This document shows positions 1 to 13,250 of a stretch of DNA of 64,000 bases, piece by piece. Below the pieces are notes generated by a model. That model ran no database searches. It was not told the DNA's origin and worked only from the letters and a program-made list of their open reading frames with translations. The stretch covers positions 411,057-475,056 of the forward strand of contig JABVXV010000024.1 of the NCBI GenBank assembly GCA_013365325.1. The letters are read 5' to 3'. The position numbers were made by a program, and so were the translations under genes. The stretch's first letter is position 1; every line of letters starts with the position of its first letter. The DNA is from Dipetalonema caudispina (Eukaryota > Nematoda > Chromadorea > Rhabditida > Onchocercidae).

Positions 1-153
1 CTGGAATGGTACCACTGAGGACGAAACGTTATCGACGTCAAAAAACTCATTAATAAGTCTTCTGTTCTTGTCTTGAAAATCAGCATTCAAAGGAATTTCT
101 TTAGCGTTAATTATTGAGTTTGTTATTTTTGTAATAAAAATATTTGATTCTAC

Positions 154-780
154 CATAGCGACGATACAGATCGTATCACAAGCAAATTTGGCCAGTATTT
201 TTCCAAACTTTGTTTAATTGGAAGAAGTTTGGATAAAACAAATTTCTTTGCCTCGCCACCACAGAACTGCGGGAACGATCCATCGTTGCGATCCGGCCTT
301 AAAACTATGAAAATTCGAAATTCAGCTTTATAATTAAGATATCTAAAAACAAGTTCAATAAAATCTGGAATGAAAGCTTACAAGGGAGAAATGGATTGAC
401 CCTTCTTAATAATTTGCGAGAACCAAATTCTTTTCAAGATTTTCGAGACTTATTGCATTTGAAAAATCCAAAAGTTGAACTGAAAATTTTCTTGGTGATT
501 TTTCTAGATGCGAGAATTTGAAAAGAAAAAAAAGAACCCAAACTTTAAGGATTTCTCGAACCTACCACAACCCATGAATTGTCCACGGGGCAGCATCGAC
601 AGGTACCTTGCAAAAATCATTAGTCGTCTCCTTGGCAATAGATCTAGTAGGACCGTCATAAGCACGACAAACAGATGTTGGATAAACTAAAGTTAGTTCA
701 AAATAATCGAAACCACCAACTTTTTCAGTATTCACATGTGCCAGTGCCGCTGTTATTGGCAGTAAAGCTAATATGTTCAT
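154..780 (-). CDS. rnst-2: RNase T2 family secreted ribonuclease, 5' part (cut by window edge)
   Basis: Two exons are visible: 780-566 and 297-154, joined in phase (TG|G CCG restores the Trp-Pro of the first catalytic block). The protein starts with a signal peptide (MNILALLPITAALA) and reaches the CAS I motif WTIHGLWP at about residues 66-73, which carries the first catalytic His of RNase T2. Exon 2 continues with NDGSFPQFCGG and EKYWPNLL, both typical of metazoan T2 enzymes, and ends with a donor inside what should be the Trp of the second block (FW-HEW-KHGTC). That block and the C-terminal half lie beyond position 1. The acceptor of exon 2 is ttttaag rather than tttcag. Family members are acid endoribonucleases of the lysosome or secreted space that degrade RNA, including rRNA in autophagy. 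Family call is firm; the symbol is by analogy with the C. elegans single-copy gene. A 72-codon open frame at 217-1 (-) lies in the next intron and is not assigned. Confidence 0.88.
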
Positions 781-3493
781 TTCAATTTCTGAACAAATTC
801 ACTTCATGACAAGGAAAACCCTAGAATCTCGACCTGGAACCAATTATAGAATTTTAAAACAGGTTTCATAATTAGTATATCACGTCTTAAACTTTTCTGT
901 GAACAATAGCATTTGTAATTCCCAAATATGATCTTCTTTCATCTGTATCGTTGAATGAAATTTCAAACCAAAAAAGAGTTTTGACTCCCAATGTTAAAAA
1001 TACGTATATTTCATATTCTGAAAGTCCAAAAATTCTCCATATTCAAAGGATACAAGAGCTAGATGTGAACAACGACAGAATATATTCCCGAACTATTTCT
1101 CAATCTCTTTTCTTTTAGCTAAAAAAGTTGTGCTAGACCAGAAGAACAGAGAATTGTGACGCTAAATGACACAATCGTGATCAAGTAGCAAAAAATTTTG
1201 AATAATTTTTTTTATTACAATAATACAACGGAAGAAAAACAATTTTGAATTAGTAATATACTTCAGTGAATTGTATAGATATGACTATATAGAAATTTCA
1301 ATTCAAATCAAATAAAAATTAGAACAAATCACTGGATATACTTGCCAACATAACAACAATATATACTAATGATGACAACAATTGTTGATCAAAAATGAAC
1401 AAAGAGCTGTACAGCATCTATAAATTTACATCAGCTCGTTGTTATCCCATCAATTTCGACATGTTCTCTCTTTCTATATGGAAATATGATCGGACTACAC
1501 AATGATGATGCCAATAAAACATGTGATAAATGAAAGGAAATTGTATACTTGGCAGTAGATCTGAAAATTCAAAGATTGGTTTTATTGATAACAATTTTTA
1601 GTGCTTCAAATGACATAGCGAAAATGTCCTAATCGATATCATGTCATAGCACAGCCATCAATAAACGACATTGCAGAAGCGATACCTATCATTGTTATTG
1701 TTTTACAACGAATGATACAGAAGCTAAACAAACTTTTAGTAACTAAAAGTTATCCATAAATTATTCTACAATTAAAATAACGACAAGGAAATTTACAAAA
1801 AACACAGACTGACTGAAAACATCAAGCAAACATTTGATGAACAAAAGTGCATAAACTGACATTTATTCAAAGGTGAAATTTCAGGAATAAATTAAAAATT
1901 CTAGATAAATCATCTGCTCTATTCATTGCTGAAATTTCGTAGCTAATAAATCTAGAAAAAGGTGAATCACAAGAGATAACAAGGAGGTAATATTCTATCC
2001 ATATCAACAAATGTTCGATATTCCCTCACAATCCACTTGCAGAGAGTTTCAGAAAGTTAACTACAATTAAATAATCGTCTTTCTTTATGCACTTTAGATT
2101 CCTGAATCTGTTTAGGTAAATTCCAGATTTATCAATCTTTACGAATCGCGAACCGTATACAAAAAAAAAAGAAAGAAATGATGGAAGTAATCATAAAAAA
2201 ACATTTGAGAGCGGATGCTCTAATGGAAATGCATTAGTGATATTAGTTGAATGAACATCGCAATTTTCATGACAAATAAAAAAAGGCAAACTTAAAGAAA
2301 AGCTCAAATACACTGATATACCGACACAAATACAGAACTGAACAACCGCTTGAAATTGGATGGAAAAACGGAATGACAATTATCCTTCCAGAAAGTACAG
2401 TAAACTATTCACAGAATTACTTACTTCTCATGATTTTATTTCACATTAATCAATTGAGAAATTATCTGTTCTTTACACAAAATTAAATTTTTAAAATGAA
2501 GCTTAGATATGCTTGACTCATCTTGTAGGCATCTAAAAACTTGAATGGATTGTTCAGTCGAATCTTTTTGCTACTTTAAATTTTCAAAATGGTTTACAAT
2601 TTCATGAAACACAAAATAATTCAACTCCAGTACCACCATTAAAAAAAATTCTTTACTACAACTAAATGCACTAAACATTTAAGCTTATATGAATAAATAA
2701 AAAGAAATTAAATAAAAGTGGAAATCATTAAGAAGGAATAGTAGCTTACCATAGTTTAGAATTCTTAGTGAAGAGGATATAATAACGGAAGAGATGTGAA
2801 CTATCAGTGAAAACAATAACAATGTACTTAAACTCTCCTCTGCATTTATTCAAAATTTGACCTTAATGTGAACCGATTTCAACCCACGGTATGCAAACAA
2901 AACAGAAATCCCAGTGAATATTTAATGGAAAAGGAAGCTTGACAGTACAAAGTGAAGGAGTGACACGAAGAGAACCTTCCGTTTCCTACAACTGACAGAA
3001 TTCTTAGAAAGAAAAAGTTCAGAAACTAAATATGGTCAGATGAAAGCAACCTTTTTCACTCTTCATTTAACTCATCAGAACTCAACAATAGCCCAACACA
3101 ACTTGACTTTTACAAGATTTATTTCTTTTTATTCCAACGATAGTGTCACCTAATGCCTTCTTTATTATTGGGAACATAAGAAAACAAATGAAGAAATAAA
3201 AGTCCATAGCTACTTGGAGTGCATGCTAACAATGCAGTGAAAATGTGGTGGGGATATATTATTGGCTAACACTTCTCCCTTCACTTTCATTTTCAGGATT
3301 TACATAATTGAAAATGAAAGATGGAGTAATAACTGAAATGCAAGCAACACAAACAAATCTGAGAGAAATAATAATGAATCAACAAAAATCATAAAAAAGT
3401 AAATATAATATCAAACCATGTCTTCATCAAAATTCTATTTTAACACAAATGAAAGAAAGAGGGGACAAAAAATGAAAGAAAGGGCAGCACTTT
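781..3493. other. Intergenic, no gene seen
   Basis: Between the RNase T2 start and the 3' end of the Ena/VASP gene I see no exon with a matching reading frame and splice signals on either strand. The stretch is AT-rich and contains short homopolymers (for example poly-A at 2161-2172). The part nearest 3493 should hold the 3' UTR of the Ena/VASP gene. Confidence 0.6.
3118..3133 (-). terminator. Possible polyadenylation signals of the Ena/VASP gene
   Basis: On the minus strand two AATAAA hexamers lie at 3123-3118 and 3133-3128, about 360 bases beyond the Ena/VASP stop codon. Their position fits a 3' UTR of ordinary nematode length, but AATAAA is frequent in DNA this AT-rich, so this is only a candidate. 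Confidence 0.3.
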
Positions 3494-6400
3494 CTACCTT
3501 CTCTGCAAACATAATTCGGAGCGTAATGCTTCGATAATTTCATTTTTTGCTTTGTTTATTTCTTGTCTTATTTCATTTAAAACTTCTTCCTTCCATTTCT
3601 CCAAAGTTTCCGTTGTTACAGCAGAACTATGCCCAGCACTTCGTGACTCTTCTTGATTCAACGAGTTTGAGCTTGGCAATCTGAAAATCAATTGAATCAA
3701 TCACATTTGTGATGACAAACGCGAATATGTTGTAATATGCTAGGCAACCGATGGAAAACGTCATTTAATAAATTATGAACACTGCAAAAAAAAATTGAAC
3801 AGCGTCTGAAAGAATGCTACGTTTACGTGAAAGATTGGAACTGAAAGTAGAGGCTGGGCGACTGTGCCCAAGTGTGCAATATCTTTTTTAGTAAGATCAA
3901 CACAAATATTCGAATGAAATTTTAACACGATATTGACAAAGATGTAGTTCCGCTATATGTCCCATCACAGGCCTTTTGAAAGTTAAATTAGTGTTAACAC
4001 AAACAGTAGCAAAATTTCTTTAGGTTTAGTTCTTTTTTGTAATTTTTTTGCTTTTTTGTTCTTTGTTTTTCGTCTTTCTTTTTCTTTTTTTTTGTGTTTT
4101 TTGAGCACTTCATAATTTTAAAACGCAGAACAGCATTAAGATCAACGTACATTCCCCTGTGATCTTTACAGTTTCACAAACTGATTTTCTGTTTCTTTCC
4201 TCCTTTACGCTTAAAATATATGGCTACTTTAATGACGACTCCTTACTTGCGATTTACTTTTGGAGAGTCAGTAATGTTTGCAGTGCCATTAACTTGCTTC
4301 TCCCATGGACGACGTAAAGTCCCATTGCCGATAGCATTTGCTGAGGATGCCGTATCACTTCCTAAAATGAATCAATTGCGAAACATTCTGTTTCATTTCT
4401 CCATCAGAGAAATATGTGACGTACTGTTTTTTCCCATGCTTACGTGAAAATACGAACCGATAGAGCGAGAATCACTATTATCACACTGATTTTTGCGTTT
4501 GCTGAGAGTTGCTTCCAGTTCTGACAATAAATTACTGCCACCTGGAAAGTGCACTCGATGTCGTAAAAAAATTGTTTTAGAGAAAATTTAAAGAAAAAAC
4601 TGAAACAAACATAATAAGGGATATGAAGAGAGTAAGAATATGATAGTTCTTACTAATCACATTTATAAACTACTACAAGGATGATTTTTTTTTTTAAATT
4701 ATCCTCCAAGATAGTAAAAACTTCAAATGATAGGATGCGATTGAAATAGCTGTAAAACAAAATTTGAACATCTATGTAGAGATAAACTGAACTGCATAAT
4801 CTGGGAAAGATCTAATTATTACTACATAAGGAACATTTGAAATGCCCAGCAAAATTAAAAAAAAATTTCTTTTTCTATCGAATTCTTCAATTTCGAATCA
4901 AAATCCCAGTTTAAATTGTGAAAGTACCGGAAGCTGCTGAATTCGATGATGGTGGTGCACTGACTTTTCGAAGTTGTACTTTTTTCAACTGTTCTGCAAT
5001 AGAGCTGCCACTTCCTTTGCCCAATGATAGGGAAGATGGAGGTGGCGGCGGTGGCGGTGCTGGTGGTGCATTTGAGGAAACTGCTGCTGTAAGGAAAAAG
5101 AAGTTGGGAATAGATAAAGTCGGCTTAAGATACGAAAGTTACAAAGTGTAAGATGAACTTCCCAGAAATTCAGAAAAATAAACTTACCAACATTAGTGGA
5201 ACTAATGGAAAGTGACGGTGTGGAATTATAACTGTTTGCAAGAGATGTAGCTGGGGCAGGTCGAACAGAATTACTGGTAGGGCAGTTATTATTAGTAGAG
5301 GTTGTTGCATAAATTGCAGGAGGTAGTGAGGAACCATTGGAGGAACTCGATGAACCTTGTGAAGCACGCCGTTGTACATTATATACCATCATCGTTGTTA
5401 CAGCCCCAGTACCACTGGCTGAACTTTGCACCGACTGTGACGATTTTCTACAATTAGCAAAATCAATTCTTTGTTAACTTCCAATTAAAATAAATCTTGC
5501 TATGAAGCAATAATTCCTCAGTTTTCATTAAATCACTATAAAAAGTCTATTGGTGATAGTCTCCCTCTCCTAGCTTCATTATTCGTTATAAATATAGCAG
5601 CCAGGAAATTTTTAACCAGCCATTCGGTTGACACCTGCCCCTTCTTATCTTACCGAATGAAAGCCTGAAATCTATAAAATTTACATCATCCACAGGAAAG
5701 GCAATAATTTCTGTGGTAGCAAAATGGCTTATTGAGGCAAGCAGCTGAGCCTTTCTCCAATTAAAACATATTGGCCATGCAAGACAGTACACATCACTGA
5801 TGAAAATTATCTCTCATAACAACGAAAATTTTGAAAAATGCAACGATTGAGTCTAATGCAGAGTATTTCTAAGGTAGAAAAGAATGTTCTTCTTCTGCTT
5901 CTTTCTACTCCTACTTAACTCGCTCAGTGCTTAGGTCTAAAATCAACGACAAGTAGTTGTTCGGATTAAATGCAAATGTACGAGGAATCTAAAGTGCCTT
6001 CATACAACTTAAAAAACATCCCACCACCTTCATATATCAAATCTGCACAAATAGTTTTGAAAATTTCAAAAATGTAAAAGAACACAATTTTCGGTACTAG
6101 AATGGCTTCACTTTTTATTGGATACTAAAAACAAAATTAGAAATACCATCCAAACTAGTACTGAATTACTAAATCTACTACTAACTAGAAAGGAAATCAT
6201 ATATTCTAGAGTCGATAAGTGCAAAAATGATAAATAATGGATTATAAGAACTATGAACTGAGAAATCTCAAAGGATCAACAGAACAGTCTTCACATCCTA
6301 TCTCTTTGTGAGTATTTCATTGCACAAAATTTAAAAAGTGCATTAGGGTGCAGCAACAAGAATGAAGTGTAAAAAACTTAAAAAATCAAATTAAGTGCTT

Positions 6401-9400
6401 TAAATAATTCAAGAGCAAGGATTGAATCAGAAACAACGCTTTGATTGGATCAGGACAGATCTAGCTCATATATGTCTGTTACACAATCACAACGCAGCAA
6501 TATGAAATGGAACATCCTTTGTCGAATATATTTAAACATAAACGAGTAGTAATTATGGATGACAATGAAGATGAAGTGAATCACCTGGCTTGAAATACAA
6601 AATTTGACAATACAAGTTGATCATTAGCGTAGCAAAAAACAAGGCTGGTAGAAATGAAATTGAAAAGTTGTATACGTTAAGACAAGTTCTCGCCCAAACA
6701 ACTTAGTTATGTTTGATGTAAATACGGTTGTAAAAATTTTCTAGCACGGGATGCTGATTCTCTTCCTTGTTCTGAGTAGATATGGCATCAGAAATTATAA
6801 AGATTTGAAGTAGTTTAACTCTCTTCTTAAATTTCTTGTTTTCAGTGTGTTTAGTGTTTACTTTATTTATAATTCTAAATGTTATGAACTGGATCAAGCA
6901 ATACAAATAATCAACTTTCGAAACGATACCAAACCACCCTTCCTCCTATCGATATGCAATCATTTGATATCCTAGTTCGGAATGCTTAGTATAAAAGCTA
7001 TTCTGTTTCATTATATAATGCCAAAAGTAAATTAACAATGCTAATTCGAACTGAAAAATACACTGCTAAGATGAAAATTTGTTTTAACTCGCTGTGAGTC
7101 ATTTCATGATTCGGTTGTCCGCACTCAAAACTCAATCGAATTGAAGCGGTTGTTGTTCATTTGCTATGTTTACAAAATACTCTGTGTTCCGTCAAAAGAA
7201 TCCTGTTATACCACTCAGAATAACAACAGAGGAAAAAGCCGCAACATAAAAACACTAAAAAAAGATTTGTAGAAAAAGTTAAAGACAAGATTTTTTACAG
7301 AAAAAAGCAACATGTTACATTTATACCACACAAGTAGCACTAAATTCTATGATGCACATTTCATGCAGTATCTCAGTCTTCCCAGGATAATTCAATCTTT
7401 GAAAGGACTTTTACTCATTTCCTGACTGATGTTTTCTTGAACTTGGTCAATTTAGATTGTTTAATCTTATTCCTGACATCACAATCAGTCTAAGAAGCTA
7501 ATCAAAATTCTTGGTGGACTTACAAAAAGACTCATGTGGTCAAAATTAAAAGTAGGACTTTCTGCAGATAAAAACAAAACCCTCCGCCCCTTCAGCAACA
7601 CTGACTGCTTCCGGGAGAGTACTGCTCATTTTCTAGATTCTTTTCTAAAAAAAAAGCTCCAGAAGAAAAACAAGGACTCGAAACGAAGCGAACTAATCAG
7701 AAAAAGCAGACCAGACTCGAAATACCTCATTTCTAGGAAGCATAAAAATGCCATTGACAGCATAAATTTTCAAACAATATAATGTTGTTCAACAGAAAGA
7801 TTCTATTGTAAATTAAACAGCGTTTTGATAACATCCATCAGTTCAAAAAGACTGAAGATAAAACAAAAGGATGGGCTGAATTAAATTTTAATAAAGACAT
7901 AAATAAGGTTACATCATAGGCCACATAAATAGTGATTAAAAAATATCTTTTTGGAAAATTCAGGTAAATCGCCAGTTCATCCTACTAAATTTTAAAATGT
8001 AGAAGTGGTAAATATAGTGCTATGAAAAGTATTTTGGGAATGGCTGTGCAATCAGCTTTGAGACGCACTTCTGTCCGATTCGATGAACCGCCTCCTTCAC
8101 TTTCATTCATTGTTCATTGAAGATGCATTAAACAATAATTAAGTTTACTCAATTATACATTAACTAAATCCTTTGCTTCCCAGAACTTAGCTAATCGATT
8201 CTCAAACAAAATACTCCCTCGAAAACATGGGGAAACGATAGACAAGGTTGAGCAGTGTTAAGGTATGACCGAAAGCATATTATTCAACCTTCAATTACTA
8301 TCAATGTTTGCAAGGAATTAACAGCGGTAATCAGTTGTTATAAATCTGAAATGCCTGCATTTCAAATAAAATAATTTCAAATCTATTTCAGTCTCAGTTT
8401 AATTCCAACTTGTATCTACTAGCCATTAGAATTCGGATGACCACCAAAATCAACAGAAAGATGTAACTATTACAATCACATGGCCATCTCGGGATAAAAA
8501 TGTCATGTTTCTTATCCGAAATTTAAAAAAAAAGTATGGGAAAAGATTTTCCTATTTGATAGCAACAAAAACGTGACCAATTTGCATGAGCTCTACTTTT
8601 TCTAATATAAACCATTTTTCAGAAAGAGATAAAATTTTGAGATTTCGACGGTCTGGGAATGCAGTGATGCATTACACTAGTATTGTATCCTTCATTTCGA
8701 CAAAATTCTTCGACAAAAACAATTTTTTTCCTCCGTTAAGAAATGGAAATCTTTTGAAGTGCAATGATATAATTGTGGCCATGTCCTTGAAAGCTCTGTA
8801 ACACAAATATTCCACCTTTTCTATCCACCATCAACATCAATTTTACTCTTACTGCAGTAAAAGCTGTAGTAATAGCAGCAGTTACAGTAATAACAGCCTA
8901 CTGCATTTCTCGGTATGTTTGTCGATATCAAGCTTTAATGTTACAGCTTTCGGAAGATGACTGAATGCTTCCAGTGGCAAACAACAAATGATTTCCTCTA
9001 CCTATTCCACATTTTCTCACCTTTCCCGACAATAGTTATGTTGCGTGCAGTAAAAGCTTAAATAAATCCTAAGTGCATTACTCATTTCCACTTCTAGTTA
9101 AAAATGAACTCTGGTATAAATACTGGAAAGCCTGCAATGATAAAATGACCGAGTAATTCAAAGTTCAGAAACTTCAAAGTCAAAATTCATGATTAAATGT
9201 AAAAATTTGATATTTTCAGAAAACATTCTGAAATCTGCTTTTTAGCTCAAAGTTTGTTAAGTTTTTATCATTCTTAACTTTGTTTCAAATTCACTTAAGT
9301 CTTGGAAAAAAAACTAACCGGAAATTGTTTATATTTTGCGCTGACGAACCACCACCAGAACACAAACTTTCATCATCAGCACCCCGAAATGATGGTGAAC

Positions 9401-10518
9401 TGTATGCATTGTGATGCAACTGATGTGGCTCTTGATAGATAGTATTCGAAAAACCCAAATCACTGCCTGAAATACCACTGTTATGATTATATTTGAATCT
9501 GAAAGAGGAATCACAGAACTGTTCTACGGTAAGGTAGGATAGATGATCAGTTCTGAGAGAAATGAGAAAAAATGCTTTCAAGAATTAGTAACTGCCTTCA
9601 AAAAGTTTGATGCATTTGACAAAGAATACGCAGCTTGTATTTGAAACCGAATCTCTGATCTTTGGAGAGCTAGAAGTGCCATATGTCTTAATGTTGAATA
9701 TAAAAGGCAAATTGTGAGAATTCCGCTTTAGGTGGTAATCAGAAACACTCCAAATTAAAATGAATAAAAAATCTGTGAAGTTGCGTAATAAGTAAATAGA
9801 ACTACTGAATTTTTTTTTAAACCATACCATTCTGATAATCACTACTCGACGTTAATAGTGATAATGCCTGTGTCATAACCTTCACGAAAAGACGAGCGTC
9901 TTCTTCCTTCATAAAACTTAGGCCGTAAACCTGAAACAAAAATTATTTTATTCTCAACATTATTACTGAAATAGTTTGACTATTGATTATCAACGCTTAT
10001 TTATAAAAAGATGACAGTGAGTAAACATATTAGAAGACAGATATAGAATTTTTAAACGAAAGAAATCACTTTTCTTTTTTCATCCCTCCACTGATGAAAT
10101 GTTGGTGTTGCTGGTTTGTACCTCAATCTCTCGTAAATATTGCAATTAAGAATCCAATGCCCATCCTAAAACATTCAAATAACTTCAATTACAGAGTAAT
10201 ACAATTCACAGCAAACGATTGAAATGTGAAAGTTTTTCACAATTTATTGTGAGGAACCACAAATTATCAAATGAGAGCAATTACTAAAATCTCTCAACAG
10301 CCTTATACTGATCAAATGGGTGAAATTATAAAAAAAAAATGAGACGAAACCTGACCTGTAGACGAGTACCGACAATACGAAACGCATTGGTATGAACATT
10401 ATGTAATATTCGGACTTGTGATCGGGCTGCTTCACTAGACCCGTCAGGTGAAAGCCATTGCTTTGTAGCGTCATCGTACATCATCACATCTGCCATTGCC
10501 ATTGCTACTGTCGATTCT
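3494..10518 (-). CDS. unc-34: Enabled/VASP actin regulator (UNC-34 orthologue), first exon missing
   Basis: Eight exons join in phase: 10518-10356, 10165-10070, 9930-9828, 9466-9319, 5447-5188, 5086-4928, 4361-4247, 3680-3494 (stop), giving 409 visible residues. Ena/VASP proteins bind FP4-type ligands and promote actin filament elongation in cell migration and axon guidance. EVH1 spans residues 1-115, with VMMYDDATKQW, TPTFHQWRDEKRK and the final VYGLSFMKEEDARLF helix. A Ser/Thr/Asn-rich linker contains QRRAS, a plausible PKA site. Exon six has a short polyproline run (PPAPPPPPPP, profilin binding) and then the EVH2 G-actin motif LKKVQLRKV; exon seven carries LRRPWEK near the F-actin site; the last exon ends with a coiled coil (EEVLNEIRQEINKAK) matching the tetramerisation helix. 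The first exon starts mid-codon (one base, A), so a short upstream exon with the start Met is expected, possibly far away. The polyproline core is short compared with vertebrate Ena/VASP. Confidence 0.93.
5448..9318 (-). other. Large intron of the Ena/VASP gene
   Basis: This 3.9 kb intron separates the EVH1-side exons from the linker and EVH2 exons. No other gene was recognised in it. A small GC-richer patch near 8035-8110 is open on the plus strand for only about 25 codons. The other introns of this gene are about 0.1-0.7 kb, so this one is an outlier and could house enhancers or an alternative exon. Confidence 0.6.
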
Positions 10519-12848
10519 CTGAAAACTCCAAATATATGCAAGAAATAATAATGTAATATCCTAACTCTAATTGCTAATAAGTCTACCATGAATCAATTAA
10601 AATTAGAACGCTGTAGTTGGCAACTGAAAAAAATTTTTTTTCCAACCAATCTCTTCGAATGTTCTTTTTTCATTTATTCTGGTATCCTAAAAGACAAAAA
10701 TTATAGATAGCAGAAAATAACGTTGACAGGATTGAATATATGACACCCATATGTTTCACCTCATATTTTACATTCCTCTGTCCCTTAGTATCAGTAATAT
10801 ATTGTATTCATCAACAACAACATAATGAAATATATTTCAACAAACAAATATTCATTGACACTTTGAATGAATGGCTCCTCCTCAAGCAGCAATGAATGAA
10901 AAGATTTAAGATAGGTGAAGGTGAGAACCCTGAAATCCTTCGCCATATCAATAACACAAAGACCAATGACAGATAATCCTTACGACGATGATCATCCTAA
11001 CACCACAATATTCAAGGGAACCACAATCAGGTATAGTATAATGCGTAAAAACCTACTCATCGAATATATTTTAAAAAGACAAACTATTTCGTTTTGTAAA
11101 TCTACCTATATAGAATAGAAAAAAAAATAGAGCACAAGAAATAATTTAGAGATGAAACAGGAAGAAATAGAACGTGGGAATAAAGAATTTGTATACTGAA
11201 TCACATCATTAATAGCAATTAGTACGAAATGAATTAAAATTTGCAATTGATTCATAGACTGAAGTGAAAATACTAAATCCTAGGAAATTGTGTTACAATA
11301 ATACTTAAGTCCATACTAGATATTAACGAAGCAAACAAGGTAAAAATCCGCAATGAAATCTAGTCAATAAACTAAAGTCCAGTAGTTATGTCCACGAAGG
11401 CAATTAAAGGGAAAAAACTAATTGTGTAAATAGGATAAAAATATAATTTAAAAATGAGACAATATTAAATTAAATCATCTGATCACCTTTATTACTGATG
11501 AAACTAATCCCTAAGTCCGTCATTTCTTCTCATCAAATCTATAATTAAGGAAAGAACAGCCGTCATTCCCTTTAGAGTGCACTTTAGAATAGTTGGTCAA
11601 AATCTTTAATTAACTCAATTTATATACATAATCTCCAATTTTATTAACCACTCTCTAGCTCATTTATGTTAACTGCAACTAAACATCATTAATTGCTACA
11701 CCATACCAGATGCTTTACCAAAATATAGCCGGGTTATGGACATATAAAAATTCTTTTTTGGACACTTAACATTAAGGTACCAGATGGAGTCTTGAGATAC
11801 ACCCTATCTATGAAACAGTATGTTTCCTCATACGTATTAATCATGGCTAATACGTGTTTCCTTGAAAGAAGTTTAACTGGTCACTTTTGTACTAACAGAG
11901 GATAAGCTAACCTTCGCAGATAGAAGCTCGATTATCTTTCAGTAATTAACTAAGACAAAGGAAGTATAGCAAGAAGACACGGAAGAATTAAACTATGAAA
12001 ATAAATTGGATTTTTCAAAATTTGTCTTCTCTTCGTCCCTCAGTATCTTCTTTCGAAATCATTTTCACAACATAGAGAAAATGTCCTCCAAATAAAGAAA
12101 AAGTAGCGTGATCGGACTTGCCCTTTCCTAAGGACAAATTTAAATAATAGTAGAACACACAAGGTGTCACGATACCTTTACTCTTAGTCCCCTTAAAGGG
12201 TCATTTCTCGAACACCATTTTCCCACGACAAAAATTTTTACAAAAACTTGTCATTATTTTATACATTATTCTGCTTCAATGATACATAACAATTACTTCC
12301 TTTCCTGATAATTTTAAAAGTAATTTCACAGGAAGTTAAATTCAGGATCCACTTAACACCAATATTTTACACATTATGTCTTCTGAAGTTCTACGCTCCT
12401 AATTCAAAATCTCTGGCATTCTCACACAGATATAGATTAACATTTCCATTACATAAGAATTCCGACAATGACCAACTAAACTGTTTTTACATCAGCAACT
12501 TGACCAATCACAAAATTAAAATTCCGAGTTTATTCCTCTAACTATGTATAATTTATTCATTCCTTCAGATTTTCTTTTCACCCATAGCACTGTCCACTTA
12601 TTTTACATGACCATATACGCACAAGTTGACAGTTCAGAACCCAACGAATATCATGCAGAGTACGACTTACTAGACTGTCAAATTCAATTACTCCTCCAAA
12701 TTACATTCTTATCTGCTGGATTGCTCTTATTCAAGTAGTACTACAAATTGTAAGCAAGTGTTCCATGGTAAAGAAAACGAGAGAATAAGAGAAAGGTTTC
12801 TTATTGGGGGTCAAATTCGAGTGAACTTTCTCATTCGTTAATTTCGGA

Positions 12849-13250
12849 TTATCTGTATATTTCCGACACTTTTTCCTTACAGCATAAATCATTCTCTCGA
12901 CAGCTGAGTTCATTCCATTCATTTTGGTTCAAATATGACTCCACTGTAATTACCCACAGCCCATAGCCATTATCTATCCATCTAATATTGATTGGATTCT
13001 CTAAATTAACTTTAAGTAAATGTCCATCTGCTTGTTTCTGGTTAACAAATATCTCTTCTTCCAAGATAATAATCAATGCAATATTACCACTGCAAAATGC
13101 GACTTTTGGACACGCTATGAGCAAAACGTTGATGGCGATTATGCAAACCTTCAGGATGATGACGGGAAAATATAGACAAATTGACATAAACAATACAAAT
13201 ATATGGACAGGCCGATATATTATTGGTGGGTGGATAATGAGTATGCACAA
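12849..13250 (-). CDS. Candidate 133-codon open frame, unrecognised
   Basis: This is the longest open frame in the gene-poor region. Conceptually it has an N-terminal hydrophobic half (two possible membrane stretches between residues 15 and 65) and a polar half with Trp residues. The plus strand is also open over 12988-13296. I see no clear acceptor or donor, no recognised domain and no near neighbours, and it stands alone. It could be a chance open frame, a relic of a mobile element, or a lineage-specific single-exon gene. No function is proposed. Confidence 0.2.
   Translation of the reverse strand: MCILIIHPPIIYRPVHIFVLFMSICLYFPVIILKVCIIAINVLLIACPKVAFCSGNIALIIILEEEIFVNQKQADGHLLKVNLENPINIRWIDNGYGLWVITVESYLNQNEWNELSCRENDLCCKEKVSEIYR

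Noticed and set aside
1..217. 72-codon open frame on the minus strand at the left edge
   Set aside because: It is in a different frame from the RNase T2 exon that overlaps its start, shows no T2 motif, and lies where the next intron should be.
4220..4447. Plus-strand 75-codon frame
   Set aside because: Antisense of the Ena/VASP exon 4361-4247, which joins in phase with its neighbours.
4918..5151. Plus-strand frame with a Gly run
   Set aside because: It is the antisense shadow of the polyproline exon of the Ena/VASP gene.
7534..7782. 82-codon Lys/Ser-rich plus-strand frame in the large Ena/VASP intron
   Set aside because: Lys-rich composition is expected from A-rich DNA; no splice or start context and no recognised domain.
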